Numbered from the stretch's first letter, positions 1-8,481 are shown. The stretch is DNA of 49,532 nt from an uncultured Acetatifactor sp. (GCA_947588705.1 CANPYT010000012.1:1-49532), one strand, 5' to 3'. A program made the numbers and translations. Notes: generated by a model not told the origin, from the letters alone.

Positions 1-747
1 TTGTACCCGGAGGAGATACAGGCGAAGATGTGGCCGCTTCCGGTTTCCGACTTGTTTTTTGTAGGCCGGGCGACTACGACAAAACTGCTGAGTTTGGGGA
101 TCAGAACCATTGGGGAACTTGCTGCAGCTGATCCAGAGTGGCTGAAAAGACTTCTGAAAAAGCACGGGGAAGTAGTATGGGGGTTTGCCAATGGCATTGA
201 CCTTTCTCCTGTATTGGAACAGCCGCCTGCCAATAAAGGATATGGCAACTCTACCACGACACCCTATGATGTGATAGATGTGGAAACAGCGGACCGGGTA
301 CTGCTGGGACTGGCAGAGACCGTGGGAAATCGGCTGCGATGTGACGGAGTGCAGATTGAAGTGGTGTCCGTAAGCATCCGGTACTCGGATCTGTCCTATG
401 TGTCTCATCAAAGAGTATTGGAAACAGCTACCAATATTACATGGGAGATCTATCAGGCGGCGAGTGAACTGTTCCGGGAACTGTGGAGCGGGGATCCGGT
501 CAGACATCTTGGCATCCACACCGGGAGGGTGCAGCATGACGGCTTTTTCAGGCAGACATCCTTGTTTGAAAAGGCAGATTATGAGAAACTTGAAAAAGCT
601 GACCGGATGGTAGATGCGTTACGGAAGCGGTATGGTATGGACTGTGTTATGCGGGCGACATTTTTACAGCAACCGATAGACCACATGAGCGGCGGCATTT
701 CAAGGGAAAAAAGGAGCGTTGACTACAGTAAAATTCGGATAGATTGA
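1..747 (+). CDS. Y-family DNA polymerase (UmuC/DinB-like), C-terminal part, cut by window edge
   Basis: The reading frame is open from the first base, so the 5' part with the catalytic palm lies outside the window. What remains starts near the end of the polymerase core. A helix-hairpin-helix-like thumb segment follows (GRATTTKLLSLGIRTIGELA, residues about 22-41), then a little-finger-type domain with the usual late RQTSLF stretch. Proteins of this family copy past DNA lesions, and mobile-element copies are common in clostridial conjugative elements. The stop overlaps the leader of the next small gene, which suggests one transcript. The family call is good. Activity cannot be judged because the catalytic carboxylates are not visible. 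Confidence 0.85.
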   Translation: MYPEEIQAKMWPLPVSDLFFVGRATTTKLLSLGIRTIGELAAADPEWLKRLLKKHGEVVWGFANGIDLSPVLEQPPANKGYGNSTTTPYDVIDVETADRVLLGLAETVGNRLRCDGVQIEVVSVSIRYSDLSYVSHQRVLETATNITWEIYQAASELFRELWSGDPVRHLGIHTGRVQHDGFFRQTSLFEKADYEKLEKADRMVDALRKRYGMDCVMRATFLQQPIDHMSGGISREKRSVDYSKIRID

Positions 748-761
748 GAGAAGGTGGGGTT

Positions 762-1073
762 ATGGCATTTGGCATAGGGATCAATTCACAACAAGCTGAT
801 GCAGGACAGATCAAAGGCAGACAGCGGGAGATCGCCTGTCAATGCTGGTTTACAAGCACGGGAAAGATTACACCGATCATGCTGAAGATACGCGATGAGG
901 ACGGTGAGATCAGGACGGTACATCGCATACAGGTGTTATCCCAGGAAGAAAAAATGTATGCCGGCATACCGTCTTTGGAGTTTGACTGCGTGATAACGGT
1001 TCTGGAGCAGGAAATCCGTGTGAAACTGGTCTACTATAAGGAAGAAAACCGCTGGGTGCTTGTCTATCGTTGA
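762..1073 (+). CDS. Small conserved protein paired with element UmuC gene
   Basis: This 103-residue protein starts at ATG 762, behind an AAGGTGGGG ribosome site. An upstream TTG at 744 overlapping the polymerase stop is less likely. The chain has no signal peptide or membrane segment and reads as a small beta-rich domain (alternating hydrophobic strands such as ITPIMLKIRD and IRVKLVYYKE). Genes of this size commonly follow the polymerase gene in clostridial integrative elements, and I assign no function. Its tight spacing to the polymerase suggests co-expression in a damage-response pair. It could be a YolD-like partner by position, but I do not see a convincing YolD motif. Confidence 0.65.
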   Translation: MAFGIGINSQQADAGQIKGRQREIACQCWFTSTGKITPIMLKIRDEDGEIRTVHRIQVLSQEEKMYAGIPSLEFDCVITVLEQEIRVKLVYYKEENRWVLVYR

Positions 1074-1200
1074 CAGGCATTGGGAACAGTATCATTCCAG
1101 ACGATGTTCCTAGTTCCAGTCAGACTCCAGCGGAGACTCTTGATAAAAATTGTGATTACGAATGTAAGTTTCAAAATAAAAAACATTTATGAAATGCAAT

Positions 1201-1233
1201 AAAAAGTCTAATTTACCCGATTAGACTTTTTTT
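1201..1233 (+). terminator. Rho-independent terminator after the polymerase operon
   Basis: A perfect 12-base stem (AAAAAGTCTAAT at 1201-1212 with ATTAGACTTTTT at 1220-1231) closes a 7-base loop and runs into a T-tract. It ends the polymerase/small-protein transcript. Because the left arm begins with A's it could also act in the other direction. Confidence 0.85.
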
Positions 1234-1299
1234 GTGTCGCAATCTGCGATGTTTCATCGCATTATGACAACATTTCGGTAAAATTAAGACGCAAAAATC

Positions 1300-1308
1300 T
1301 GGTATAAT
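1300..1308 (+). promoter_or_regulatory. Extended -10 promoter for a short transcript
   Basis: TGGTATAAT at 1300-1308 is a textbook extended -10 box. I see no good -35 box at the usual distance, which fits an extended -10 promoter. Start of transcription would be about 1314-1316. It sits between two strong terminators with no open frame of note, so it points to a small RNA. Confidence 0.6.
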
Positions 1309-1314
1309 CTTTTT

Positions 1315-1469
1315 GTCAACAAATAACAAGGGGGTTTGGCAAAATTGTTTATCAAAAGCTGTTCCCCACCGTCGGAAGGGAACGGTTTTTGCAAAAAAAG
1401 CGAAAAAAGAAAAAGGGAATTTATCTCAATAGCAGCACCGTAGCCAATAAAAAGGCTACGGTGCTTTTC
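1315..1469 (+). ncRNA. Candidate small RNA of about 155 nt within the integrative element
   Basis: The interval runs from the extended -10 box at 1303-1308 to a perfect 12-base terminator stem (AGCACCGTAGCC 1434-1445 with GGCTACGGTGCT 1454-1465) followed by TTTTC. Inside are a GGGGGT box (1331-1335 region), an inner stem GTTCCC (1361-1366) with GGGAAC (1378-1383), and A-rich single-stranded stretches. A related block, sharing the ACAAATAACA, GGGGGT, TTGTT and CCCACCGT boxes, recurs near 2267-2322 after the next gene. I see no coding sequence with a ribosome site here. It could be a regulatory RNA of the element, or a leader whose read-through controls the downstream sigma-like gene. Confidence 0.45.
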
Positions 1470-1618
1470 TTTTCGACAAAATATTGTTTGATATTCCGTA
1501 AAACTACAGGATTTATGAGGAAAATACCCATCATAGGTCATACAGTTTTGCTTTTTAGGGTATTCGCTTGTCAAACTTTATCGTTAAAAAAGGCGGTACT
1601 CACAGGATGCAGAGATCC

Positions 1619-1663
1619 GCCCTCCGAGAAACTGTAACTATTTCAATTTCAAATTCGGAGGGC
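1619..1663 (+). promoter_or_regulatory. Inverted repeat that would hide the ribosome site of the sigma-like gene
   Basis: GCCCTCCGA (1619-1627) and TCGGAGGGC (1655-1663) form a perfect 9-base stem with a 27-base loop. The right arm contains the GGAGGG ribosome site of the gene that begins at ATG 1668. When formed, the stem would block translation initiation. Loop-binding factor, RNA partner or upstream translation could open it. Confidence 0.5.
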
Positions 1664-1667
1664 AGAA

Positions 1668-2123
1668 ATGGCAGAGAAAGAATATTTCTTATACATAGAA
1701 GGAAAGCGGATTGAGGTTACAGAAGAGGTCTATCGGGAGTATTACCGGGGAGAGCGCAGGGAACGTTATTTTATGGAAGACCTGAAACATGGACGGACAG
1801 TTACCGACCCAGAGACAAAGGAAAGCCGGTATGTGCCTGGACGTGAGGAGTCCCTGGAGCGGCTGATGGAGAGCGGCGTACAGTTTGCCCAAACGGGCGA
1901 GGACATGGAGGAACAGACGGTGACTTCCCTGTTGCTGGAGTGTGCCATGGAGTTGCTGACACCTGTGGAACGGGAGTTGGTGGAGGAACTTTACTTTTTG
2001 GAGAGGACGGAGCGGGAGGCCGGGAAACGGCTGGGCCTTGCCAAGACCACCTTGAGACGAAGACACAGGGAAGTATTGGACAAGCTGCGGAATCTTTTGG
2101 GGAGGTGCCCGAAAGATTTTTGA
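1668..2123 (+). CDS. Sigma-70 region 4-like regulator of a clostridial integrative element
   Basis: This 151-residue soluble protein starts at ATG 1668 behind GGAGGG. The N-terminal half is charged (EYFLYIEGKRIEVTEEVYRE). Residues about 88-146 form a sigma region 4-type helix-turn-helix (LLTPVERELVEELYF, then GKRLGLAKTTLRRRHREVL). It has no region 2, so it is unlikely to be a full sigma factor. Proteins of this form are widespread in clostridial conjugative elements next to non-coding DNA and recombinases, and probably act as transcription regulators. The ribosome site is embedded in a stem (1619-1663), which suggests translational control. Which promoters it serves is unknown. Confidence 0.75.
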   Translation: MAEKEYFLYIEGKRIEVTEEVYREYYRGERRERYFMEDLKHGRTVTDPETKESRYVPGREESLERLMESGVQFAQTGEDMEEQTVTSLLLECAMELLTPVERELVEELYFLERTEREAGKRLGLAKTTLRRRHREVLDKLRNLLGRCPKDF

Positions 2124-2945
2124 AATCATTTTGAGTTTTTTCAAAAAAAGCGGACCAAAACCATGCTGCCAGCGGGTAATAAGTAAGGGGATTATGGATC
2201 CCTTTTAGAAATCGTGCAAAAACGGCAGGATGTATGGGCTGTGAAAGACGGTTTTGAAGGTTCCTTGACAAATAACAGGGGGTGCCTTGTTCATAGTCAA
2301 TATCCGGGTTTCTCCCACCGTGCGGGGCTGTGAGGCAAGCGGCCCAGGCATGGACGCGATGACTGCCTGCGGGTTCGGGCGGGAAGGGCGACGTTTTGTA
2401 TCTGCGCTGCCATTTTCCCGTGCCGTCCCGTCAATAAGATGACATCAAAGGTACGAGCGGTAATCCAAAGGGCCTGTGACCGGCGCTGGCTGCGCCGGGA
2501 CCGCCATGAGCCGCCGGTTGAGAGAACCATAATTCCCGTTCCCCAGGGTAAAAGGGGGATGCTGTGGGCATGGCATGGGCGGCTTAGTCAACCGCTGTCA
2601 CCTGCTGGTGGTATCAATGGCGTCTGTGCCGCAGACGGCCCGGATATTCCTTGTGCCGAGGGGTGAGAAGCAGGGCGGTCATGCTGCCTGAGAATACGGC
2701 ACAGTTTTGATAATGATTGGTTTTGTTGCCCGGATTGGATATAGCCGGGCATCTAGGGGATAGAAGGGTATCCGCCGAAGATGCGGCGGGTGCCCGGAAA
2801 ACCCTGTGTACTGAGGAAAGGCTATAAAACGGGGATGGTTTGCGGCGGCAGATATCCTGTTCCGTACAAAAGGGAAAAAAGGACATTCTGACAAGCTGTT
2901 ATTACATAGAATGGAAACAAGCACAGGAGGAGGTGCGTTGCGAAA
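2124..2945 (+). other. Hairpin-rich 820-base stretch without a convincing gene
   Basis: No open frame here has both a ribosome site and protein-like composition. The stretch instead holds several compact stems: CCGGCGC/GCGCCGG (2480-2498), CGTCTG/CAGACG (2621-2637), TGCCCGG/CCGGGCA (2727-2751) and CCGCCG/CGGCGG (2772-2789). Near 2267-2322 it carries a second copy of the box set found in the candidate small RNA at 1315-1469 (ACAAATAACA, GGGGGT, TTGTT, CCCACCGT). It may be a long structured leader for the gene at 2946, or hold element-specific RNA. Confidence 0.45.
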
Positions 2946-3200
2946 GTGACCCAGGACATTGATCTGGCACAGATGAAAAACGTGGATATCCGCACGGTTG
3001 ACAGGCAAGCCCTTGTGGATATCACGGAGGTACAGATTGATGGGAAAATGCCGCAAAAACAGCGGTTTGACAGCTTCTTACGCCAGATAAAGAACCCGTA
3101 TTGCTACCGCTGCGGAAACGTAGTGGTAAAGATAAGTTTTTCGGACACAGATGCCACACTGGAGGACCGTCTGGAGCAATACCTGAAATCATTGTCTTAA
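2946..3200 (+). CDS. DUF6870-type small protein of integrative element
   Basis: This 84-residue protein starts at GTG 2946, with a long AGGAGGAGG ribosome site at 2925-2933. No in-frame ATG is available upstream or shortly downstream. The sequence has the features I associate with the DUF6870 group of clostridial mobile elements: VDIRTVDRQALVDI near the N-terminus, then QIKNPYCYRCGNVVVKISFS and a C-terminal LEDRLEQYLKSL helix. Function is unknown in the family. It lies between the structured non-coding block and the recombinase promoter, so it is probably part of the element's control or excision region. A CYRC pair could bind metal, but with only two cysteines this is weak. Confidence 0.65.
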   Translation: MTQDIDLAQMKNVDIRTVDRQALVDITEVQIDGKMPQKQRFDSFLRQIKNPYCYRCGNVVVKISFSDTDATLEDRLEQYLKSLS

Positions 3201-3282
3201 GGCATGACAGGCGCTTCCCGGAGAGTTTATGGGTATTATGTGTTGTCAAGACGGAAGAGGAGACAACTTTCACGGCAGACAC

Positions 3283-3311
3283 TTGACTGTATTGCTTTAA
3301 AGTGCTATAGT
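3283..3311 (+). promoter_or_regulatory. Promoter of the recombinase operon
   Basis: TTGACT (3283-3288) and TATAGT (3306-3311) are separated by 17 bases, close to the vegetative consensus. The first recombinase starts at 3384, giving a leader of about 65 bases. No other promoter-like signal is seen between the three recombinase genes. Confidence 0.75.
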
Positions 3312-3383
3312 CTAACCAATAAGCATACCGGTGGATCCTTGTGAAAAGTTTTGACGGGAAATTTTTTACATGGGAGGTCCACT

Positions 3384-5051
3384 ATGAATGATTCAACTGA
3401 AAAAAGGATATACCGTGCTGCGATTTATGTCCGGCTGTCCAAAGAGGACGGCGACAAGGAGGAAAGCGACAGTATCGTAAACCAGAAGGAGCTGGTTAGG
3501 GGTTTTCTGGCTGATAAGCCCGACATTACCATTTGCGCAGAGTATGTGGATGACGGGTACAGCGGGGCTGACTTCGACCGCCCGGATTTCAAACGTATGG
3601 TCCGGGAGATTGAGGCCGGGCGGATCGACTGTGTGATCGTCAAGGACCTGTCCCGGTTCGGAAGGAATTTCGTGGAGACAGGCCGTTACATCGACCAGAT
3701 ATTTCCGGCCATCGGCATCCGCTTTATTGCCATCAATGACCATTATGACAGTATAAACGGGCGTAATTCTTCGGATAAGATACTGATCCCTTTCAAGAAC
3801 CTGATCAATGATGCCTACTGCCGCGATATATCCATCAAGATCAGGAGCCAGCTTGAAATCAAACGCAAAAAGGGGGATTTCATTGGCTCCTTTGCTGTTT
3901 ATGGCTACAGGAAAGACCCCAAAGACCGCCATAGACTGGTTGTAGACGATTATGCAGCCGATGTGGTGCGGGACATTTTCCGATGGAAACTGGAGGGCGC
4001 CAGCCAGCAGCGGATAGCTGACCGCCTGAATGACCGGGGGGAACTTTCCCCTGCGGAATACAAGCGCTCCTGTGGACTGCAGTACAAGTCCGGTTTCCAG
4101 GTAAACTCCAGGACCGGATGGTCAGCGGCCACGGTGAACCGGATCCTCCGGAACGAAACCTATATCGGCACATTGGTCCAGGGGAAACGCACCACGCCGA
4201 ACCATAAGGTAAAGAGGACTGTAAAAAGGCCCAGCGGGGAATGGAGCAGGGTGGAGAACAGCCATCCTGCGATCATCGAAAGGGAGGACTTTCTGGCAGT
4301 GGAAAGAATGTTGCTGCAGGATACCCGTGTTGCCCCTGGGGAAGAAGAGGCTTACCTGTTGTCAGGACTGGTTTTCTGTGGTGACTGCGGGCAGAACATG
4401 GTACGCAACAATGTGCGTAAGAAAGGGAGAACCTATGTCTATTACATGTGCGGTAATAACCGTACAAACAAGGTATGCACCAGCCACCGGATAAACGGCG
4501 CTGTCCTGGAAAAGACAGTATTCCTTTCCCTGAAACAGCACATTGAAAACATAGCTGACATGGGGCGTATCCTCGACTGCATAGAAACGCTGCCGCTCTG
4601 CCGGAATGAAGTAAGGAAGGCGGATGCCCAGCTTGTGAAGAAGCAGGAGGAGATAAGGAGGTATCACAGGCTGAAGGTTTCCCTTTATGAGTCCCTTGAA
4701 GATGGCCTGATCAACAAGGCGGAGTATCTGGAACTGAAAGCGGTATATGATGCCAGGCTGCAAGAGGCACAGGCTGCTGAGGGAAGGGCCAGGGAAGAAA
4801 TGGAGGGGCTGCTCCAGAACCGTTCCTCCAATGTCCGCTGGATAGAACAGTTTAAGAAGTACCGGAATCTGCCGGAGCTGACACGGCATATTGCCGTCAT
4901 GCTGATAGAACGGATAGAAGTCTATGAGGACTGCCGTGTCGAGATACGGTTTCAGTATCAGGACAGTTATGAGCGGGCACTGGCACTGATTGAAAATGTG
5001 AACCGGCTCGCTGCGCCGGCGGAAGCCCTTTTCGGAAAGGAGGCGATGTGA
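3384..5051 (+). CDS. Large serine recombinase 1 (TnpX/TndX type)
   Basis: This is a site-specific DNA recombinase for excision and integration of the element. The start is ATG 3384, behind GGGAGG at 3372-3377; the in-frame TTG at 3351 has no ribosome site. The 555-residue chain opens with the resolvase domain: YVRLS motif with catalytic Ser19, then DDGYSGADFDRPDF and VIVKDLSRFGRN. A recombinase domain follows, then a zinc ribbon near residues 338-380 (CGDCG, later YYMCG and VCTSHR) and a C-terminal coiled-coil rich part. It is first in a three-gene operon, one base upstream of recombinase 2. All key residues of an active enzyme are present. Confidence 0.93.
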   Translation: MNDSTEKRIYRAAIYVRLSKEDGDKEESDSIVNQKELVRGFLADKPDITICAEYVDDGYSGADFDRPDFKRMVREIEAGRIDCVIVKDLSRFGRNFVETGRYIDQIFPAIGIRFIAINDHYDSINGRNSSDKILIPFKNLINDAYCRDISIKIRSQLEIKRKKGDFIGSFAVYGYRKDPKDRHRLVVDDYAADVVRDIFRWKLEGASQQRIADRLNDRGELSPAEYKRSCGLQYKSGFQVNSRTGWSAATVNRILRNETYIGTLVQGKRTTPNHKVKRTVKRPSGEWSRVENSHPAIIEREDFLAVERMLLQDTRVAPGEEEAYLLSGLVFCGDCGQNMVRNNVRKKGRTYVYYMCGNNRTNKVCTSHRINGAVLEKTVFLSLKQHIENIADMGRILDCIETLPLCRNEVRKADAQLVKKQEEIRRYHRLKVSLYESLEDGLINKAEYLELKAVYDARLQEAQAAEGRAREEMEGLLQNRSSNVRWIEQFKKYRNLPELTRHIAVMLIERIEVYEDCRVEIRFQYQDSYERALALIENVNRLAAPAEALFGKEAM

Positions 5052-5052
5052 T

Positions 5053-6702
5053 ATGGCAAGAACCAGCAGAAAAGCGGCTGCCAGGGAGACTGCCACATCT
5101 GCGCCCCTGCCTGAACGGATCTACAATGCGGCGGTCTATGTCCGCCTGTCCGTGGAGGGTGAGGACCGGGAAAAGAACCAGGAATCCATCGCCATGCAGC
5201 AGTATATGCTTGAAAAGTATGTGGAGGCCCAGCCGGATATGCGGCTGATAGGAATCTTCCGTGATAATGGTGAAACGGGTACAAATTTTGACCGTCCCGG
5301 ATTTGAGCAGATGATGGATGGGGTGCGGAACAGGAAAGTAGACTGCATTGTTGTCAAGGATCTGTCACGGTTCGGGCGCAATTATGTGGAGACCGGTTAT
5401 TATCTGGAAAAGATATTCCCATACATGGGTGTCCGGTTCGTGGCCGTGAATGATGGATATGACACGTCGAAGGACGGAAATGATGAGATGCTCCTATCCC
5501 TGAAAAACCTTGTCAATGACCTATATGCCAAGGATATATCCCAGAAGATCAATTCCACCTTTGCGACAATGCGTAAAAATGGTGAACTTACCTCGGGGCT
5601 GCCGCCTTTTGGATATCAGAGATCCCCGGAAAATAAGCATAGGCTGGCAATAGACCCTGAGACGGCCCCCATCGTGCGGGAGATCTTCCAATGGAGGCTG
5701 GAGGGGCTGGGGATGGCACAGATAGCCCGCCGCCTCAATGAACTGAAGGGGTATAAGAGGCAGCAACCCTCCGCTGGCGTGATCTGGCGCGATGACAGTG
5801 TACGGTTCCTGATACAGAACCCGGTGTACGCCGGGCATATGGCACAGGGGAAGATGAGGCAGTCCCTAAGCGCCGGGATGCCCGTAAAAAGGCTGCCCCG
5901 TGAGGAATGGACCGTGGTGGAGCATACCCATGAGGCCATTATTGACCAGGAAACCTTTGACAAAGTGCAGGAGATCAATGAGCAGCACCGTCAGACAAGC
6001 CTTGCCATCCGCGGGAAATATGCTACGACGGAAAATATTTTTAAGGGGCTCCTGGTCTGTGCAGACTGCGGCAGAAAGATGATACGCCACAAAAGCGTGT
6101 CCCCCAGGGGCATAGCCAGATATGTATTTATCTGCCGTGTCTATGCGCAGAACCTGGACGGACAGGGATGCACGATCAAAAGCATTGGGGAGCCTGAACT
6201 GACGGAATGTGTGCTCCAGGCCCTGCGGGTGCAGGTAGACCTTGCGGTGGAACTGGAGAGGCTGCTTCGGCAGTTCCAGGCGCAGCCGGAATTCCATACA
6301 CGGCGCAGGCAGCTGGCAGACAGTATCGGCCAGGTACAACAGAGGATCAAGCGAAACACTGTCCTGCGGAGTTCCCTGTTTGAATCATACAGCGACCATA
6401 TCCTGACAGAAGCAGAATATCTGCCCATGAAAGCGCAGTATGAGAAGGAAGCGGAGGAACTGAAAGGGGAGCTGGCCGGGCTTCAGGAAGAAGAACGGCT
6501 TAACTCCCATACCATTTCGCCGCAGAATGAATGGATTACGGCGCTTAAGAAATACCAGGGGGAAAAGGCCGTTACGCGGGAAATGGCGTTGGAACTGATA
6601 AAATGCATTCGGATATCCGGATATAATGAGATAGAGATTGTCTGGAATTTTCAGGATGAATTTGCCCGCCTGTTCCATCAGTCAGGGAAGGAGGCGGGAT
6701 GA
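5053..6702 (+). CDS. Large serine recombinase 2
   Basis: This 549-residue enzyme belongs to the same family as its neighbours but is clearly divergent from both. An N-terminal extension rich in Ala and Arg precedes the YVRLS motif (catalytic Ser33). Then come DNGETGTNFDRPGFEQ and VVKDLSRFGRN of the resolvase domain, the recombinase domain, a zinc ribbon (CADCG, later FICR and GCTIKS), and a heptad-like coiled coil. ATG 5053 lies one base after the previous stop, and the C-terminus overlaps the next start in an ATGA arrangement, so translation is probably coupled. Having three different subunits in one operon suggests they act together or divide integration and excision. Confidence 0.93.
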   Translation: MARTSRKAAARETATSAPLPERIYNAAVYVRLSVEGEDREKNQESIAMQQYMLEKYVEAQPDMRLIGIFRDNGETGTNFDRPGFEQMMDGVRNRKVDCIVVKDLSRFGRNYVETGYYLEKIFPYMGVRFVAVNDGYDTSKDGNDEMLLSLKNLVNDLYAKDISQKINSTFATMRKNGELTSGLPPFGYQRSPENKHRLAIDPETAPIVREIFQWRLEGLGMAQIARRLNELKGYKRQQPSAGVIWRDDSVRFLIQNPVYAGHMAQGKMRQSLSAGMPVKRLPREEWTVVEHTHEAIIDQETFDKVQEINEQHRQTSLAIRGKYATTENIFKGLLVCADCGRKMIRHKSVSPRGIARYVFICRVYAQNLDGQGCTIKSIGEPELTECVLQALRVQVDLAVELERLLRQFQAQPEFHTRRRQLADSIGQVQQRIKRNTVLRSSLFESYSDHILTEAEYLPMKAQYEKEAEELKGELAGLQEEERLNSHTISPQNEWITALKKYQGEKAVTREMALELIKCIRISGYNEIEIVWNFQDEFARLFHQSGKEAG

Positions 6703-8234
6703 TGGAGACACTTGCCCTTTATATGCGTATTTCCAGTGAGGATTCCAATGCTGACATAGAAAGCGGCAGTATTGGAAACCAGAGGGATCTGCTCTATCAC
6801 TTCTTAAGAAACCGGCGTGAGTTTGACGGCTGGAACGTACTTGAGTTCTGTGACGATGGCTATAGTGGAACCAGCTTTGACCGTCCAGGCATCCAGAAGC
6901 TGCTTTCACTGGCGGGCAACACGGTCAAGTGCATCATCGTAAAGGACTTCTCACGGTTTGGCCGGAACCTGATCGAGGTGGGTGATTATCTTGACCAGAT
7001 ATTTCCGTTCCTGGGTGTGCGCTTTATTGCCGTCAACGAAGGTTATGACAGCATACAGAGCCTGGGCAGTTCGGTCAGCCTGGATGTATCCCTGAAAGCG
7101 CTGGTCTACGAGATGTACAGCAGGGATATTTCCGAAAAGATCCGGTGTGTCAAGCAGGCTAAACTACGCAGGGGGGAATACCTCGGCACTATCGCCTTTT
7201 ACGGATATAAGCTGTCGCCTGCGGAAAAAAACAAGCTGGTGGTAGACAGGCCGGCAGCGGAGGTAGTGCGGCGGATCTTCAGCAGGGCTGCTGAGGGCAT
7301 TTCCATGACAGATATAGCGGTGGAACTCAACCATGACGGTGTGCTGTCTCCTTTTATGTACCGTAAGGCAAACAACATGGAAGTCCGATGCGCCTGGAGG
7401 GTGGTGAATGATAACAACTGCTGGACCCGGGAAAATGTGAAACGCATCCTTTCCGATGAACGGTACACAGGATGCCTGATCAGCAATACACGGGTAAGAG
7501 TGGATGTTACCACGAAAAAGACCAAGCCTGTTCCCAAAGAGGACTGGATCATGGTGGAGAATACGCAGGAAGCTATTGTATCTAAGGAAGTCTTTGAACA
7601 GGCGCAGGCGGTCATGCGGCATTGCAGACATAGGAAAAAGCCTGGTAAACCTGCCCATATGTTCCATGGGCTTGTCAAATGTGTGCATTGTGGCAAGACA
7701 TTGTTAAGGGGGATCTGCAGGCAGCGGCCTTATTATTACTGCGCTACCAGAAGGAGTCTGCCGGACTCTCCCTGTGCGGATGTCCGGCTGGAAGAACAGG
7801 ACCTGGAGAAAGCCCTTCTTTTGGCCATAAGGACACAGGTGCAGCTTATGCACCATTCCGCCGGCACAGAACGGAAAGTCTTGACAGCAGAAAGCCTGAA
7901 GGAAGATCTGCGTGAGTGCCAGGATGCAGTCAGCAGAAATAAAACCGCGCAGACAGTTGCTTTTGAAGATTACGCCGAGGGGCGCATCAGCAGACAGGAG
8001 TATCTTTCCCGCAAGAAAGAGGCGGCCAGGCAGCAGGAAGAAGCAGCTGCACAGTACGCAGAACTAGCCGGCCGGATGGCGGCTCTGCGGAGCGAAACCT
8101 GTACCACAAGTGACTTAGGACGTTATGCCTTTGTGGAGGAATTGACAAGGGAGATGCTGGAGGTACTTGTCAGGGAAATACGGGTCAGTGGTAGGGACGG
8201 CATAGAGATCGTCTGGAATTTTAAAATTGATTAG
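6699..8234 (+). CDS. Large serine recombinase 3
   Basis: This 511-residue enzyme is the shortest of the three. The resolvase domain starts at once with YMRIS (catalytic Ser12 from the first Met), followed by DDGYSGTSFDRPG and IVKDFSRFGRN. A zinc ribbon (CVHCG, later YYYCA and SPCADV) and a C-terminal coiled coil follow. Two adjacent ATG codons (6699 and 6702) overlap the stop of recombinase 2, and a GGGAAGGAGG ribosome site sits just upstream in the preceding gene. It is the last gene of the element: the bases after its stop already look like a chromosomal gene remnant, so the right attachment site should lie just downstream. Confidence 0.93.
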   Translation: MMETLALYMRISSEDSNADIESGSIGNQRDLLYHFLRNRREFDGWNVLEFCDDGYSGTSFDRPGIQKLLSLAGNTVKCIIVKDFSRFGRNLIEVGDYLDQIFPFLGVRFIAVNEGYDSIQSLGSSVSLDVSLKALVYEMYSRDISEKIRCVKQAKLRRGEYLGTIAFYGYKLSPAEKNKLVVDRPAAEVVRRIFSRAAEGISMTDIAVELNHDGVLSPFMYRKANNMEVRCAWRVVNDNNCWTRENVKRILSDERYTGCLISNTRVRVDVTTKKTKPVPKEDWIMVENTQEAIVSKEVFEQAQAVMRHCRHRKKPGKPAHMFHGLVKCVHCGKTLLRGICRQRPYYYCATRRSLPDSPCADVRLEEQDLEKALLLAIRTQVQLMHHSAGTERKVLTAESLKEDLRECQDAVSRNKTAQTVAFEDYAEGRISRQEYLSRKKEAARQQEEAAAQYAELAGRMAALRSETCTTSDLGRYAFVEELTREMLEVLVREIRVSGRDGIEIVWNFKID

Positions 8235-8243
8235 AAAAAAGTT

Positions 8244-8481
8244 ATGTCTAACTTGACACAAGCAGACAATCATATGATTGCAACGGTGCCGGAGGTTATT
8301 GATACCGTGCGGAGACTATCGAAAGAGAGCGGGCTTTCGATGGCTGCAATCGACAATATCGTCTGGAGTTTCTGCTCCGAGCAAGTACGGGGAAATCTGC
8401 GGTGCATCTCCGAAATGCGGGGAATGCCCAGTGAGGGAACACTGCCATAAAAATAAGCAGCCGGGGAGAAAAGGCGAATGA
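8244..8481 (+). pseudogene. Frameshifted 3' fragment of an iron-sulfur loop protein (HhH-GPD glycosylase-like)
   Basis: One frame reads SGLSMAAIDNIVWSFC up to about 8374, then protein-like sequence continues in the +1 frame as PSKYGEICGASPKCGECPVREHC to the stop at 8481. The cysteine spacing is C-X5-C-X2-C-X5-C, close to the C-X6-C-X2-C-X5-C loop of endonuclease III-type enzymes, and the IDNIVW stretch fits the helix before it. The shift lies at TGCTCCG, where loss of one GC from TGCGCTCCG would explain it. No start with a ribosome site or N-terminal domain is present, so it is a remnant. It probably marks the gene into which the element inserted. The exact family is uncertain. Confidence 0.55.
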
